A stretch of DNA of 64,000 nt, taken from the NCBI RefSeq assembly GCF_009728485.1, contig NZ_VVIQ01000008.1, forward strand, positions 1 to 64,000, given 5' to 3'. The notes beneath the pieces are model-generated. The model did not search any database and was not told the origin of the DNA. It saw nothing but the letters and a program-made list of their open reading frames with translations. This document shows positions 33,286-42,229 of the stretch, one piece after another; position 1 is the stretch's first letter, and every line of letters starts with the position of its first letter. The stretch is from Prevotella vespertina (GTDB lineage: Bacteria; Bacteroidota; Bacteroidia; Bacteroidales; Bacteroidaceae). A program made the translations under genes and the position numbers.

Positions 33286-33618
33286 CTATCCCAATGTTGG
33301 TACAATAGCAAGATATACAACATCATGATCTGTACAATTCTCAAACCAATGGAAGTGTCCCTCTGGACAATAATGTAATTGTCCCACCCTTGCTACTTCC
33401 ATACAATCATCATAATGTACAGTTAATTCGCCACTGATAACAAACATCGCTTCAAAAGTACCAACATGTTGATGCTTTCCACTACATGCACCAGGTCGTA
33501 ATGTTGAATACATGATACGAGCCTCATCATCAACAAACGCACGCATATCAAGTTTCCCTTTTCCACCTTTGAAGCCTTCTATATGCTCTTCAACAATCTT
33601 ATCGAAATCAATAATCAT
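33286..33618 (-). CDS. Small cupin protein
   Basis: A 110-residue single-domain cupin. The metal-binding motif 1 is GKHQHVGTFEAMFVISGELTV (two His, Glu) and motif 2 includes PEGHFHWFEN. The fold and size fit small cupins of sugar isomerase or dioxygenase type; the substrate is unknown. Its own -7 box is at 33643-33650. Confidence 0.85.
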   Translation of the reverse strand: MIIDFDKIVEEHIEGFKGGKGKLDMRAFVDDEARIMYSTLRPGACSGKHQHVGTFEAMFVISGELTVHYDDCMEVARVGQLHYCPEGHFHWFENCTDHDVVYLAIVPTLG

Positions 33619-33642
33619 AATGTTTGAGTTTTAATTATAATG

Positions 33643-33650
33643 CAAAGATA
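33643..33650 (-). promoter_or_regulatory. cupin gene -7 box
   Basis: TATCTTTG followed by C on the minus strand, 25 bp before the ATG. Confidence 0.6.
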
Positions 33651-33705
33651 ATAAAAAAGCAGAGACTCGGACTGAATCTCTGCTCTATTTAACATATAGT
33701 TCAAT

Positions 33706-36700
33706 TTAGAAAGTATAGCGCAAACCTAGCTGACCACGCCAACGGCTATAATATGTATCATAGTTTCGCGCTACATGTGTGCCATCAAATTTGAATACTC
33801 CATTACCTTCATAATTGAAAGGACTAAAGTAACGACCAAACTCGTCACCATAAGTATGTCCCCAATCTTTATTCAAGAGATTGCCTATATTTATAATATC
33901 CAAACTTAATTCAAGAGAATTAGTTTGACCTGCAACTTTGAAGCTATACTTCTGTGCAAGGTGTACGTCAAAGTGATTCTCAAAAGCAAGGTTATCAGCA
34001 TAACGCTTGAAATATTCACCACGATGATGATTCATGTAAGAGTCATCTGCTATCCATTGCTTCATCAAAGAACGCTGCTGTGCCTCTGTGAGAGTTCCAT
34101 TGAAGCCAGAACCAAGTACTTTTGTAATCAATGGATAAATATCCTTACTATTATTAACCTTTACGCCACTTGCAAACTTCATACGATCAATCTGTGCATC
34201 TGTAGGAATCCACATCAGGTCGTTACCATTTGCACCATCACCATTCATGTCACCATAAACTTCGATTACGTAAGGGGAACCACTACGACCTTGATAAATC
34301 ACTCCTATTGTTGATTCCCATTGCTTCCTTGCACCATACTTTACATGATAATAAGCACTTGCTTGAAGACGATGAGGAACGTTATATGCGCTAAGACTAA
34401 GTTCTGGATCATTAACATCACGATAAGTTGCATTATACATCCAGTTACTACCAGCAACAGATGAAGTTCCACTATTAACACTCATAGAACGAGTCCATGT
34501 GTAACTTGCCATAAGATCGAGCCCAAAGTTAAAGTGCTTCTCACCCTTTAATGAAAGACTAGTTGTGTAACCTTTACTTGTGTTATAGAGTGCATACACA
34601 TAAGAGAAAGGACTTCCAGTAGTTGTGCGTTCATACATTGGACGATTATCCCATTCGTAACCAGTAGCCTGCGCAAACGTTTGTCCAGTCTTATCAACAG
34701 CAAGATTCTTATAATAGATATCATTCAAAGTCTTTGAGTAAAGGGCTTCTGCTGTCCAATCAATACCAAGGAGATGGAAGTCAAAGCCTAAGTTAGCTTT
34801 TAGGGTCTGGGCAAACTTGAACTTATCTTCAAACACATTCACTTCCTGACTACCTGCAGCTCTCAATCGAGCAGCATTAGCTTCTTGCCCATTAGGATTA
34901 AGAATAAGCTCCAATCCCTTAGGATTATTTACAGAGTAGGTCTGCATCTGCAAACCAGTCTTTGCGAAGTTGTTACTAATCCATACGTATGGTATACGTC
35001 CTGTGAAGATACCCAATCCACCACGGAGAATAAACTGACGATCCTTATTAATATCCCAACGGAAGCCGACGCGTGGACTCCACAAAGGAGTACTAGAAAG
35101 TTTATGGTTTGTACGAACGTCCCAATTATGCTGTGCAGCATAAGTATTGAAAGGTTCATTAGCCGTTGGAGTCTTGAAGAAGAGAGGAATCTCCATGCGC
35201 AAGCCATAAGTCAATTGGAAAGATGGAGTAATATTCCACTTATCTTGTGCATAGAAACCAAGCTGCCCAGCAGAGAAAGGCGTCTTCCAACGTGGGTCGC
35301 CTGTAACATCAACATTTGCTACACCATAACGATACTGACGGAAGTAGTTATAGTTTGGATCAATTGTACCAGCCACAAAGTCTGCATAATACTTATCGAA
35401 ATGCGCTTTATCAGTAAAGTTATAAGATCCATTTGCATCCTGGATAAATAGGTTAGCAAACTTATAGAACTCATTATGAGTACCGAAAGTAAAGGTATGA
35501 TTACCCTTATACCAAGTCAAGTTATCTTCTACAGTATAGATATCCTGGTCAAGAGAGTTAGCCATTGAAGAGCGTTCATTACCAATATTAACTGATCCAC
35601 CAGTTACTTGCAAAGAAATCATTGGGAATGCAGAAGCAACATTGCGCTTATCGCGAACACGTACATAGCTTACACGTGCCTCATTACTTATTGTAGGAGA
35701 GATACGGCTCTGTAATTCTGCTGTGAAAGAGTTTGTCTTACTAGTAAATGGGAAGTAATAATGATCATCATTAAGAGAAGAAGAAGAACTTACAACATTC
35801 AATTGCTTAGCATCTACATAGCTCCAACGGAAAGAGAACTTATTGAAGTCATTGATATTCCAGTCAATCTTTGCACCTAACTTATTACTCTTCGTGTAGA
35901 TATCAGGGTTTGCAAAAGTACCATCATACGATAAACCTTGACGTTGAGCCATATCCTTAACCTTCTGAAGAACATCATCAGCTTCATCTGGATTTACACG
36001 TGAGCCTGCCTGACGATAGCCATTAAGATTTGGATAAGTCTTATTTGCATTTTCATAGTTAACAAAGAAGAACAACTTGTTCTTAATAATAGGACCACCC
36101 AACGTTACACCCCATTGATACTGCTCCTGTTTCTGATATTTTGGCGCATAACCTGTTCCATCAGAATAGGGATAATGATGACCTATAAGACTCTGGTTAT
36201 TACCAAAGCCATAAACACTACCATGGAATTGGTTAGTACCAGACTTAGTAATAGCATTGATAGAACCACCAGTGAAACCACTCTGACGAACATCGAATGG
36301 AGCAACATTTACTTGGATCTGCTCAATTGTTTCCATTGATACAGGTTGTGTACCTGCCTGACCACCATTAGAACCATCAGCCGCTAAACCAAACACGTCA
36401 TTATTCATTGCACCATCAATCATAAATGAATTATAACGATTGCTAGTACCAGCAAATGACATGGCACCATTGCTTGATGTCGTAAGCTGAGGATTAAGAC
36501 GAGCTACATCAGCAATACCATGAGTAATACTTGGCATGTCTGCAATTTGCTTAGACGAGATACTCTGTGCTGCTCCCGTCTTCGTTCCATTAATGCCCGC
36601 ATTACCAGTTACAACAACCTCTTGAAGTTCCTTAGAGTCATCTTGAAGTGAACAAGAAAGATCTTCCGTCTCACCAAGACGAAGCGTTACATTTTCAAAT

Positions 36701-36966
36701 GTCTTAGTCTTTTGACCAATATAAGCCACTTGAATTTTGTAAGGACCACCAACGCGCATACCTTGAATAGTGTAGCGACCATCAATGTTGGTTACAGCCC
36801 GGTAAATAGTTCCTGATGGTAGGTGTGTAGCTGTAACAGTTGCTCCAATTACGTCTTCACCTTGAGACGTTACCCTACCACTGATTCCTGATGTCGTTAT
36901 CTGAGCCATAACAGTAGTTGTCATTGCTAGCAACAACGTAACCAAGAAAAGTAATCTTTTTTGCAT
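33706..36966 (-). CDS. Oar-like TonB-dependent receptor
   Basis: A 1086-residue outer-membrane receptor. Signal peptide is about 1-21 (LLFLVTLLLAMTTTVMAQ). A carboxypeptidase-regulatory-like beta-sandwich spans about 28-110 (ISGRVTSQGEDVIGATVTA, DGRYTIQGMRVG). The TonB box-like ELQEVVVTGN is near 113-122. The plug domain (NNDVFGLAADGSNGG, GGSINAITKSGTNQFHGSVY) follows, then a large beta-barrel ending in Phe (RYTF). It belongs to the Oar/Cna-B-type receptors and has no SusD partner beside it, so a peptide or other nutrient rather than a polysaccharide-locus substrate is possible (inference). A single gene; -7 box at 37017-37024. Confidence 0.93.
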   Translation of the reverse strand: MQKRLLFLVTLLLAMTTTVMAQITTSGISGRVTSQGEDVIGATVTATHLPSGTIYRAVTNIDGRYTIQGMRVGGPYKIQVAYIGQKTKTFENVTLRLGETEDLSCSLQDDSKELQEVVVTGNAGINGTKTGAAQSISSKQIADMPSITHGIADVARLNPQLTTSSNGAMSFAGTSNRYNSFMIDGAMNNDVFGLAADGSNGGQAGTQPVSMETIEQIQVNVAPFDVRQSGFTGGSINAITKSGTNQFHGSVYGFGNNQSLIGHHYPYSDGTGYAPKYQKQEQYQWGVTLGGPIIKNKLFFFVNYENANKTYPNLNGYRQAGSRVNPDEADDVLQKVKDMAQRQGLSYDGTFANPDIYTKSNKLGAKIDWNINDFNKFSFRWSYVDAKQLNVVSSSSSLNDDHYYFPFTSKTNSFTAELQSRISPTISNEARVSYVRVRDKRNVASAFPMISLQVTGGSVNIGNERSSMANSLDQDIYTVEDNLTWYKGNHTFTFGTHNEFYKFANLFIQDANGSYNFTDKAHFDKYYADFVAGTIDPNYNYFRQYRYGVANVDVTGDPRWKTPFSAGQLGFYAQDKWNITPSFQLTYGLRMEIPLFFKTPTANEPFNTYAAQHNWDVRTNHKLSSTPLWSPRVGFRWDINKDRQFILRGGLGIFTGRIPYVWISNNFAKTGLQMQTYSVNNPKGLELILNPNGQEANAARLRAAGSQEVNVFEDKFKFAQTLKANLGFDFHLLGIDWTAEALYSKTLNDIYYKNLAVDKTGQTFAQATGYEWDNRPMYERTTTGSPFSYVYALYNTSKGYTTSLSLKGEKHFNFGLDLMASYTWTRSMSVNSGTSSVAGSNWMYNATYRDVNDPELSLSAYNVPHRLQASAYYHVKYGARKQWESTIGVIYQGRSGSPYVIEVYGDMNGDGANGNDLMWIPTDAQIDRMKFASGVKVNNSKDIYPLITKVLGSGFNGTLTEAQQRSLMKQWIADDSYMNHHRGEYFKRYADNLAFENHFDVHLAQKYSFKVAGQTNSLELSLDIINIGNLLNKDWGHTYGDEFGRYFSPFNYEGNGVFKFDGTHVARNYDTYYSRWRGQLGLRYTF

Positions 36967-37016
36967 AGTTTGCTAAGAGATTAAAATGAAATAATAACGA
37001 TATTTAAAATATGTTG

Positions 37017-37024
37017 CAAATATA
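37017..37024 (-). promoter_or_regulatory. TonB receptor -7 box
   Basis: TATATTTG followed by C on the minus strand, 51 bp before the ATG. Confidence 0.6.
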
Positions 37025-37222
37025 AATAAAATAATTGATACTTACATGAGAAATGTGAAATTGTTTTTAAATCTATATCACGGAGAAGTTATTTCCATGA
37101 AGATCTCTATCTTACTATATTGCTAATCATAACCTTTTAATATTCTAATTCTTTACTTTCATCTATTATTATTATACGTTTTTAAAAGGAATATATACAT
37201 TCCTATTATAAACAAAAACAGC

Positions 37223-37984
37223 TTACACTCTTCGTGCAAGCTGTGACATCATTACGGCACTAAGCCCTGCGGTCTCCGTACGCAAACGACTATTACCTAA
37301 AGTTACGCTCTTGAACCCATGATTAATAGCATAACGAACCTCCTCTATAGAGAAATCACCCTCTGGACCAACTAAAACAGTAATATCATTGTTGAGAGAA
37401 TGGTCGTCTTCAGACGCCAAGTGGGTACTTTCAGAAGAGCTATTAATAAGAGAAAAGAAGTCATCTTTCAATATTTCTGAGTAACAATGACAAATATACT
37501 TCTGCCCATCACAGGTATGATTATCAATAAAATTACAGAAAGGAGTCATATCATTTACAATAGGTTTCCAAGCCTTATGACTTTGTTTCATAGCAGATAC
37601 CACTATCTTTTCTATGCGATCAGTACGCAAAACCTTTCGTTCAGAGAACTTACAATTTAAGAAGGTAATCTCATCGAAGCCGATTTCTGTGGCTTTCTCT
37701 GTCATCCATTCCATGCGCCCCATGTCTTTCGTTGGTGCAATGGCTAAATGAATTCTCCCATGCCAAGTAGGTTCTTGCTTTAATACTTGTTTGATTGTGT
37801 AGAAACATTTCTTTGATGTAGCCAATGAAACCTCAGCTTGATAGAAACATCCCTCACCATCCATCAAAAATATCTCATCACCTTCTTTCAATCTAAGCAC
37901 ACGCAAAGCATGAATCGCTTCCTCTATTGGAAGTTCTTTCTCCACATTAGCATTAGGAACAAAGAAATATCTAACTTCTTTCAT
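37223..37984 (-). CDS. rsmE: 16S rRNA (uracil-1498-N3)-methyltransferase
   Basis: A 253-residue SPOUT-class methyltransferase. The N-terminal PUA-like part (EEAIHALRVLRLKEGDEIFLMDG) is followed by the SAM-binding knot: LAIAPTKDMGRMEWMTEKATEIG, VLVGPEGDFSIEEV and LGNSRLRTETAGLSAVM. It carries a serine-rich insert at about 180-197 (INSSSESTHLASEDDHSLNN) that is longer than usual. It is the last gene of the DUF3256-nupG-nuclease-rsmE run. Confidence 0.95.
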   Translation of the reverse strand: MKEVRYFFVPNANVEKELPIEEAIHALRVLRLKEGDEIFLMDGEGCFYQAEVSLATSKKCFYTIKQVLKQEPTWHGRIHLAIAPTKDMGRMEWMTEKATEIGFDEITFLNCKFSERKVLRTDRIEKIVVSAMKQSHKAWKPIVNDMTPFCNFIDNHTCDGQKYICHCYSEILKDDFFSLINSSSESTHLASEDDHSLNNDITVLVGPEGDFSIEEVRYAINHGFKSVTLGNSRLRTETAGLSAVMMSQLARRV

Positions 37985-38050
37985 TATTTATATATGACTT
38001 CTCCTACTTATCTTATCCTTGTTTTCAACCTTTAAGGAATAAAAAGAGCA

Positions 38051-38608
38051 TTACCCCTCATTATTACTCTTATCTCTTTGATTTAATTCATCCCTTAACA
38101 TTGAAGCTAACTCATAATTCTCTTCTTCGATAGCTTTGTCTAATGCTTTCTTCAACATCTCCAAAGTCAAGGTATTAATGGGAACTGCCAACCTATTCTT
38201 AGAAGGACCACAAGGAACACTTTGCCGATTAAAGAGATTTTCTTCCATAAAGAGATTCAATTTAGCTATATGAGCTAAAAGGATAGCATCAGAAGCACGC
38301 ATAGGGGTAAGACTCAAATCGTCCTTATTTACAAGTAAGGCTTTATATTGCCCATTCAAAACTGAATTAAACAGTATCTCATAATGCTCGCTTGTCATAG
38401 ACGGATTAATACTGCAAAGCACCTCTGGTAATAGCCGCTCCGTATTTATCTTTTCATCTGTTCTAAGTCCAAATTGATACTCCATGTGCTCATCACAGAC
38501 AATGGCTATCTGTCGACTCTCTGACATATCAGAAAGAACGAGAAGTCCAAATTCAGAACCTCCTACAATCTGAGAAACACCAACATGTATTAATTGAACT
38601 TTACCCAT
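38051..38608 (-). CDS. Bifunctional nuclease family protein with UVR motif
   Basis: A 185-residue protein with a BFN/DUF151 domain at about 1-140 (LLVLSDMSESRQIAIVCD, DALLVNKDDLSLTPMRASDAILLA-like) and a C-terminal UvrB/UvrC-type UVR helix pair (LKKALDKAIEEENYELASMLRDELNQRD). Nuclease activity on DNA and RNA is reported for plant and bacterial members; it is not certain here. It lies between nupG and rsmE on one transcript, with a 20-bp gap to nupG. Confidence 0.88.
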   Translation of the reverse strand: MGKVQLIHVGVSQIVGGSEFGLLVLSDMSESRQIAIVCDEHMEYQFGLRTDEKINTERLLPEVLCSINPSMTSEHYEILFNSVLNGQYKALLVNKDDLSLTPMRASDAILLAHIAKLNLFMEENLFNRQSVPCGPSKNRLAVPINTLTLEMLKKALDKAIEEENYELASMLRDELNQRDKSNNEG

Positions 38609-38628
38609 CTATATATTGTCCAAAAAGT

Positions 38629-39891
38629 TTATGCCTTCTTAGGACGGAATATCAATGCAAAACAAACACCTACAACAAAGGCATAACCTGCAAAGATGAA
38701 CCAACAAGATGACCAATCACCCACGGTCAATGTATCCGAACCCACCACCTTGGGATAAGTGTATGAATTTACAAGTGCTTGAGCAGCTAGCGTTCCAATT
38801 GTTGCACCTATACCATTTGTCATCAACATGAATAATCCTTGTGCAGATGAACGAAGAGATGGCTCCGTACTATTATCAACGAACAATGAGCCCGAGATAT
38901 TAAAGAAGTCGAAGGCTACACCATATACAATCATTGAAAGGACAAATAGCAAAATACCAGGGAAGCCTGGATTACCAACGCCGAACAATCCAAATCGCAA
39001 TACCCAAGCAAACATGGCAATCAACATCACATTCTTTATTCCGTAATGGCGCATAAAGAATGGAATCAATAGAATACAGCAGGTTTCACTAATCTGAGAA
39101 AGACTGATTAGGATATTCGCATGCTGCACTCCGAATGTATCGGCAAACTCGGGTTGAGCTCCAAAACTAAATAAGAAGGGGTTTGCAAAACTATTCGTAA
39201 TCTGAAGACTTACTCCCAAAAGCATAGAGAAGACAAAGAACACTGCCATCTTCTTTTGCTTAAAGAGGGAAAAGGCACGCAATCCGAAGGCATCAATAAA
39301 GCTTTTCTGCTCCGTACCTTTACTAACTGTGCAGTTCGGTAACGTAAAAGTGTAAAGGAAAAGAATGATACTTACAACGCCAGAAGTAATAAATTGGTTC
39401 TGATTGCTTTGGAATCCCATAATATCAACCAGCCACATTGTAAGGATAAAACCAATCGTTCCAAACACACGAATCGGTGGAAAGTCCTTCACGGTATCCA
39501 TTCCCGCATTGGACAACGCACTATATGCAACTGAATTTGACAAAGCCAATGTAGGCATATAGAAGGCAACTGATAAAGAATAAAGGGTAAAGATAGTGGT
39601 AAAGTTGGCATGCTCACCTACACTCAAACCATAACCTGCCGTGGCAAACATGAAAACTCCTGCAAGTAAATGACAGAAACCTAAGAGTCTTTGGGCTGGT
39701 ATCCATCGGTCTGCGACAATTCCCATCAATGCGGGCATAAAAATTGATACAACTCCTTGCATAGAATAGAACAAACCAATCTCCGAACCTATACCAATAT
39801 TACCCAAATAACGACCCATAGAGGTCAAATAGGCTCCCCAAACTGCGAACTCCAAGAAGTTCATTAAGGCCAAACGTACCTTCAAATTCAT
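38629..39891 (-). CDS. NupG-family nucleoside transporter
   Basis: A 420-residue, 12-helix major facilitator of the nucleoside:H+ symporter group. N-terminal MNFLEFAVWGAYLTSMGRYL, the loop GIVADRWIPAQRLLG between TM2 and TM3, and NSVAYSALSNAGMDTVKDFPPIRVFGTIGFI are typical. It probably imports nucleosides for salvage. It starts 75 bp after the DUF3256 gene. Confidence 0.9.
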   Translation of the reverse strand: MNLKVRLALMNFLEFAVWGAYLTSMGRYLGNIGIGSEIGLFYSMQGVVSIFMPALMGIVADRWIPAQRLLGFCHLLAGVFMFATAGYGLSVGEHANFTTIFTLYSLSVAFYMPTLALSNSVAYSALSNAGMDTVKDFPPIRVFGTIGFILTMWLVDIMGFQSNQNQFITSGVVSIILFLYTFTLPNCTVSKGTEQKSFIDAFGLRAFSLFKQKKMAVFFVFSMLLGVSLQITNSFANPFLFSFGAQPEFADTFGVQHANILISLSQISETCCILLIPFFMRHYGIKNVMLIAMFAWVLRFGLFGVGNPGFPGILLFVLSMIVYGVAFDFFNISGSLFVDNSTEPSLRSSAQGLFMLMTNGIGATIGTLAAQALVNSYTYPKVVGSDTLTVGDWSSCWFIFAGYAFVVGVCFALIFRPKKA

Positions 39892-39966
39892 GTCTTCAGC
39901 TATTAATTTTGTGCCGACAAAAGTAGTAACTTTTTAAGAAACCACCAAATCTTAAAATCATTTTTA

Positions 39967-40563
39967 CTAACGGAAATCCTTACCCGTCCAATGCAAAACC
40001 ATCGGTTTTATATAAGGTTCCACCCGCTTCCTATCTTCTTTCGATAAGAGCGGATAGTTAAAACTCACCAACAGAGAGTTATCATCTGCGTTAAGATGTA
40101 ATTCTCTCAGGCGAGGAGTCATCAACGACTTTATATCATTCCACTCCATTTCACTAATTGTGTCAGGTTTTTCTATCGTTTCTTGAGGGAGATTCACCAT
40201 TGCTTGTGCCTGCCATTGCTGATTAAACAGACTTAGTTTACTCTCAGCGACAGGACCTTTCCAAGTCTGAACCAACGCAATAGTTGAATGATCTAATAAC
40301 TTTATTTCCAAAGAACTAGCCTTGCTCAACCGAACAAGCATATAGTTTTTTGTCATGCGCTCTATCCGTGTCGTATCATCCAATAGATTTTTCACAGCAG
40401 GATCAACGCCCATTTTTACATAATCAGCTAGCTCTGTACGCAAACTCTTATTCAAATAAGGCGAAATCGTATCAGGCATATCTATCCAAACATCACGCAA
40501 ATTTTGCGCTGATGCACCTAGCCAACAGGTAAGGAAACAAATGATTACTAACCACTTCTTCAT
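39967..40563 (-). CDS. DUF3256 secreted protein
   Basis: A 198-residue protein. Signal peptide is about 1-19 from the internal Met (MKKWLVIICFLTCWLGASAQ); the longer frame (13 extra codons) would place the start inside the promoter region, so it is rejected. The mature part (LRDVWIDMPDTISPYLNKSLRTELADYVKMG...) matches the DUF3256 family of Bacteroidota, function unknown. It is the first gene of the four-gene run down to rsmE; -7 box at 40600-40607. Confidence 0.82.
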   Translation of the reverse strand: MKKWLVIICFLTCWLGASAQNLRDVWIDMPDTISPYLNKSLRTELADYVKMGVDPAVKNLLDDTTRIERMTKNYMLVRLSKASSLEIKLLDHSTIALVQTWKGPVAESKLSLFNQQWQAQAMVNLPQETIEKPDTISEMEWNDIKSLMTPRLRELHLNADDNSLLVSFNYPLLSKEDRKRVEPYIKPMVLHWTGKDFR

Positions 40564-40599
40564 ATCTTTTTCCAGTATGATATCTTCTAAATTCGATTG

Positions 40600-40607
40600 C
40601 AAAGGTA
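40600..40607 (-). promoter_or_regulatory. -7 box of the DUF3256-rsmE operon
   Basis: TACCTTTG followed by C on the minus strand, 36 bp before the chosen ATG. Confidence 0.65.
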
Positions 40608-40669
40608 CAAAAAAGAAAAGAACAAATGAATAAAAACCTAAATCGTTTTGGAATCTCTACCTTTTCACT

Positions 40670-40677
40670 TACCTTTG
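40670..40677 (+). promoter_or_regulatory. -7 box of the 40.7-41.5 kb gene pair
   Basis: TACCTTTG, 23 bp before the chosen ATG at 40701. It rules out the longer frame from 40626. Confidence 0.6.
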
Positions 40678-40700
40678 TTGCCAAAATCACAAGTAAAACA

Positions 40701-41204
40701 ATGGATATGAATAGTTCTGAAAATAATAATGAAGGCAACAAGATGGAGCAAAATGACATTAAAAATGGCAAACCTATGCCGAATAAAGACAAAGACGAAC
40801 CTACTCTTGGCAGAGGAATGGTTGCCTTTATCGTCTTAGGAACAATATTCCTTGTGGCTTTTGGATTCATCTATTACGCCCAGCACAAGAATGATCCCGA
40901 ATATACGCAAACGGCGATTGAGCCTGATTCTAACTTAGCGGAGACAAACAAGGCTAAGTTTGATACGGTTGCGATAGATACTGCAAAGACTAATTCAACC
41001 GACAAACTTGAGGAACAGCAGGCTGAAAAGGTATATAATAGTATTCGAGGACGCAGTCAAGTCCGCCACAATCGCAGTCATAGCGAGGCTTCAAGCTCAA
41101 CAAATGAGGGGAGCAACGAGTCGGAAACTCCTTCAACTTCGCCAAATCCTACCCCTTCTCCATCGGCGCCTAAGCCTCATGTTGAATCAATCGAGATGGA
41201 GTAA
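40701..41204 (+). CDS. Single-pass membrane protein with disordered tail
   Basis: A 167-residue protein. A polar N-terminal segment (about 1-40) precedes one membrane helix at about 43-63 (MVAFIVLGTIFLVAFGFIYY). The C-terminal 100 residues are low-complexity (Ser/Thr/Asn/Pro-rich, SEASSSTNEGSNESETPSTS) and likely disordered. The start after the -7 box at 40670 is preferred to the upstream frame. The next gene overlaps by one base (TAATG), so the pair is translationally coupled. No known function. Confidence 0.65.
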   Translation: MDMNSSENNNEGNKMEQNDIKNGKPMPNKDKDEPTLGRGMVAFIVLGTIFLVAFGFIYYAQHKNDPEYTQTAIEPDSNLAETNKAKFDTVAIDTAKTNSTDKLEEQQAEKVYNSIRGRSQVRHNRSHSEASSSTNEGSNESETPSTSPNPTPSPSAPKPHVESIEME

Positions 41205-41527
41205 TGAGAATAATCAGAACAAAATACTTACCACCCAAGAATTATGATGCCATCAATATTCTTGGGTTTCTTTTCGTTCATCCTGAAGTAAAACTTACAA
41301 AGGAGCTTATCAATCATGAAAAAATCCATACATACCAAATGATTGAAATGCTCGTTTTGCCCTTTTATCTATGGTATTTCATCGAGTGGCTCATTCGAAT
41401 CCCCCTGCCAGGTCGTGCATATTTGAATTTATCATTCGAACGAGAGGCATATTCCAATATGAATAACCTTCATTACCTAGCGACTCGCAAACCTTATGCG
41501 TGGTTGAAATATCTAAAATCACACTAG
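41204..41527 (+). CDS. Small membrane-associated HExxH protein
   Basis: A 107-residue protein. NHEKIH at about 37-42 gives an HExxH zinc-protease-type motif. Its helix is followed by a hydrophobic stretch (MLVLPFYLWYFIEWLIRIPL, about 48-67) and a conserved-looking FEREAY that could provide a third ligand Glu, as in gluzincins. I recognise it as a recurrent Bacteroidota hypothetical protein, not as a characterised peptidase. Enzymatic activity is inference. It is coupled to the preceding membrane protein gene. Confidence 0.72.
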   Translation: MRIIRTKYLPPKNYDAINILGFLFVHPEVKLTKELINHEKIHTYQMIEMLVLPFYLWYFIEWLIRIPLPGRAYLNLSFEREAYSNMNNLHYLATRKPYAWLKYLKSH

Positions 41528-41620
41528 TAAATCAAGTTTGACATCCTATTCTGTTCCCTTAAAACAAGTATAATTCGCCCTGTTTCTAATCTGATTTTAA
41601 AGGAATCAGTGAGAGTTATA

Positions 41621-41697
41621 TTTGTAATAGAATATTATCATTTTCCCTATCTCTAATTGCGTTTTTCTGATAGAAGGCTCTATTCGCCCTCAAATAT
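41621..41697. repeat. Boxes 1 and 2 of composite element (copy E)
   Basis: TTTGTAATAGAATATT (41621-41636) and TCGCCCTCAAATAT (41684-41697), with the same 63-bp offset as in copy D at 27177/27240. TGCG is at the same internal offset in both copies. Confidence 0.9.
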
Positions 41698-41778
41698 GCG
41701 CTTAAATAGAGTATTTCGTTAATACTTTATAAACTACTGATATACAGATAATTACAAAAACGATGCTTATTTCTGGAT

Positions 41779-41954
41779 AAAAAGTACTATCGTTTTAAGT
41801 GAAAAGTAGTATCATTTTAGGCAAAAAGTACTATCGTTTTATCGGAAATGGAGGTTCGTTTTACTAAAAACAGAGGTATGATTTGCACAAAATGGAGGTA
41901 CAATTCACCCAAAACGGAGGTTAGTTTTGCCAAAAACGGAGGTACGATTTCAAT
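41779..41954. repeat. Tandem array E: eight 22-bp units
   Basis: Eight exact 22-bp units, 176 bp, starting 95 bp after box 2, and preceded by a 23-bp degenerate unit. Types are AAAAAGTACTATCGTTTTA and AAAACGGAGGTACGATTTC. The second type is nearly identical to units in array D, 14 kb away. Confidence 0.95.
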
Positions 41955-42170
41955 AAATCGCTTAATTCATCTCATTGATTTGCCAGTAAGTTCGCTAGAA
42001 TTTGATAGGACAGAAAAGAAATATGTAAAATATATTTTCCTAAAACCTACTCACATTTCTCCCCTCTTTACCCCTCCTTATTCCTACAATTAAAAAAGAA
42101 TCATTACCTTATATATATCATCCCAATATGCGGATAATGAACTTATAATACATCCATGACTTATAAAACG

Positions 42171-42203
42171 TAAAAAGACGCCTTTCTATGTCTCTGAAAG
42201 GCG
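42171..42203 (-). terminator. Terminator of DUF5715 gene
   Basis: Stem CGCCTTTC/GAAAGGCG (8 bp, 9-nt loop), followed on the minus strand by CTTTTTACGTTTTA. Confidence 0.8.
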
Positions 42204-42229
42204 CCTTCTCGTATGTAGTTAGGTACAAG

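Larger units (their letters stand above)
41528..42229. other. 702-bp convergent intergenic stretch with composite repeat E
   Basis: Holds box 1 (41621), box 2 (41684), array E and the terminator of the DUF5715 gene. An 81-codon frame running through the array is a by-product of the repeats. No gene is supported. Confidence 0.6.

Noticed and set aside
34885..35451. 188-codon plus-strand frame inside the TonB receptor gene
   Set aside because: It is antisense to a well conserved receptor, with no promoter or homologous motif.
41756..41954. CRISPR-like array
   Set aside because: The unit is only 22 bp with no distinct conserved repeat and unique 30-nt spacer, and there are no cas genes in the window.
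41848..42093. 81-codon frame through array E
   Set aside because: It is a by-product of a 22-bp repeat read through, with no family character.
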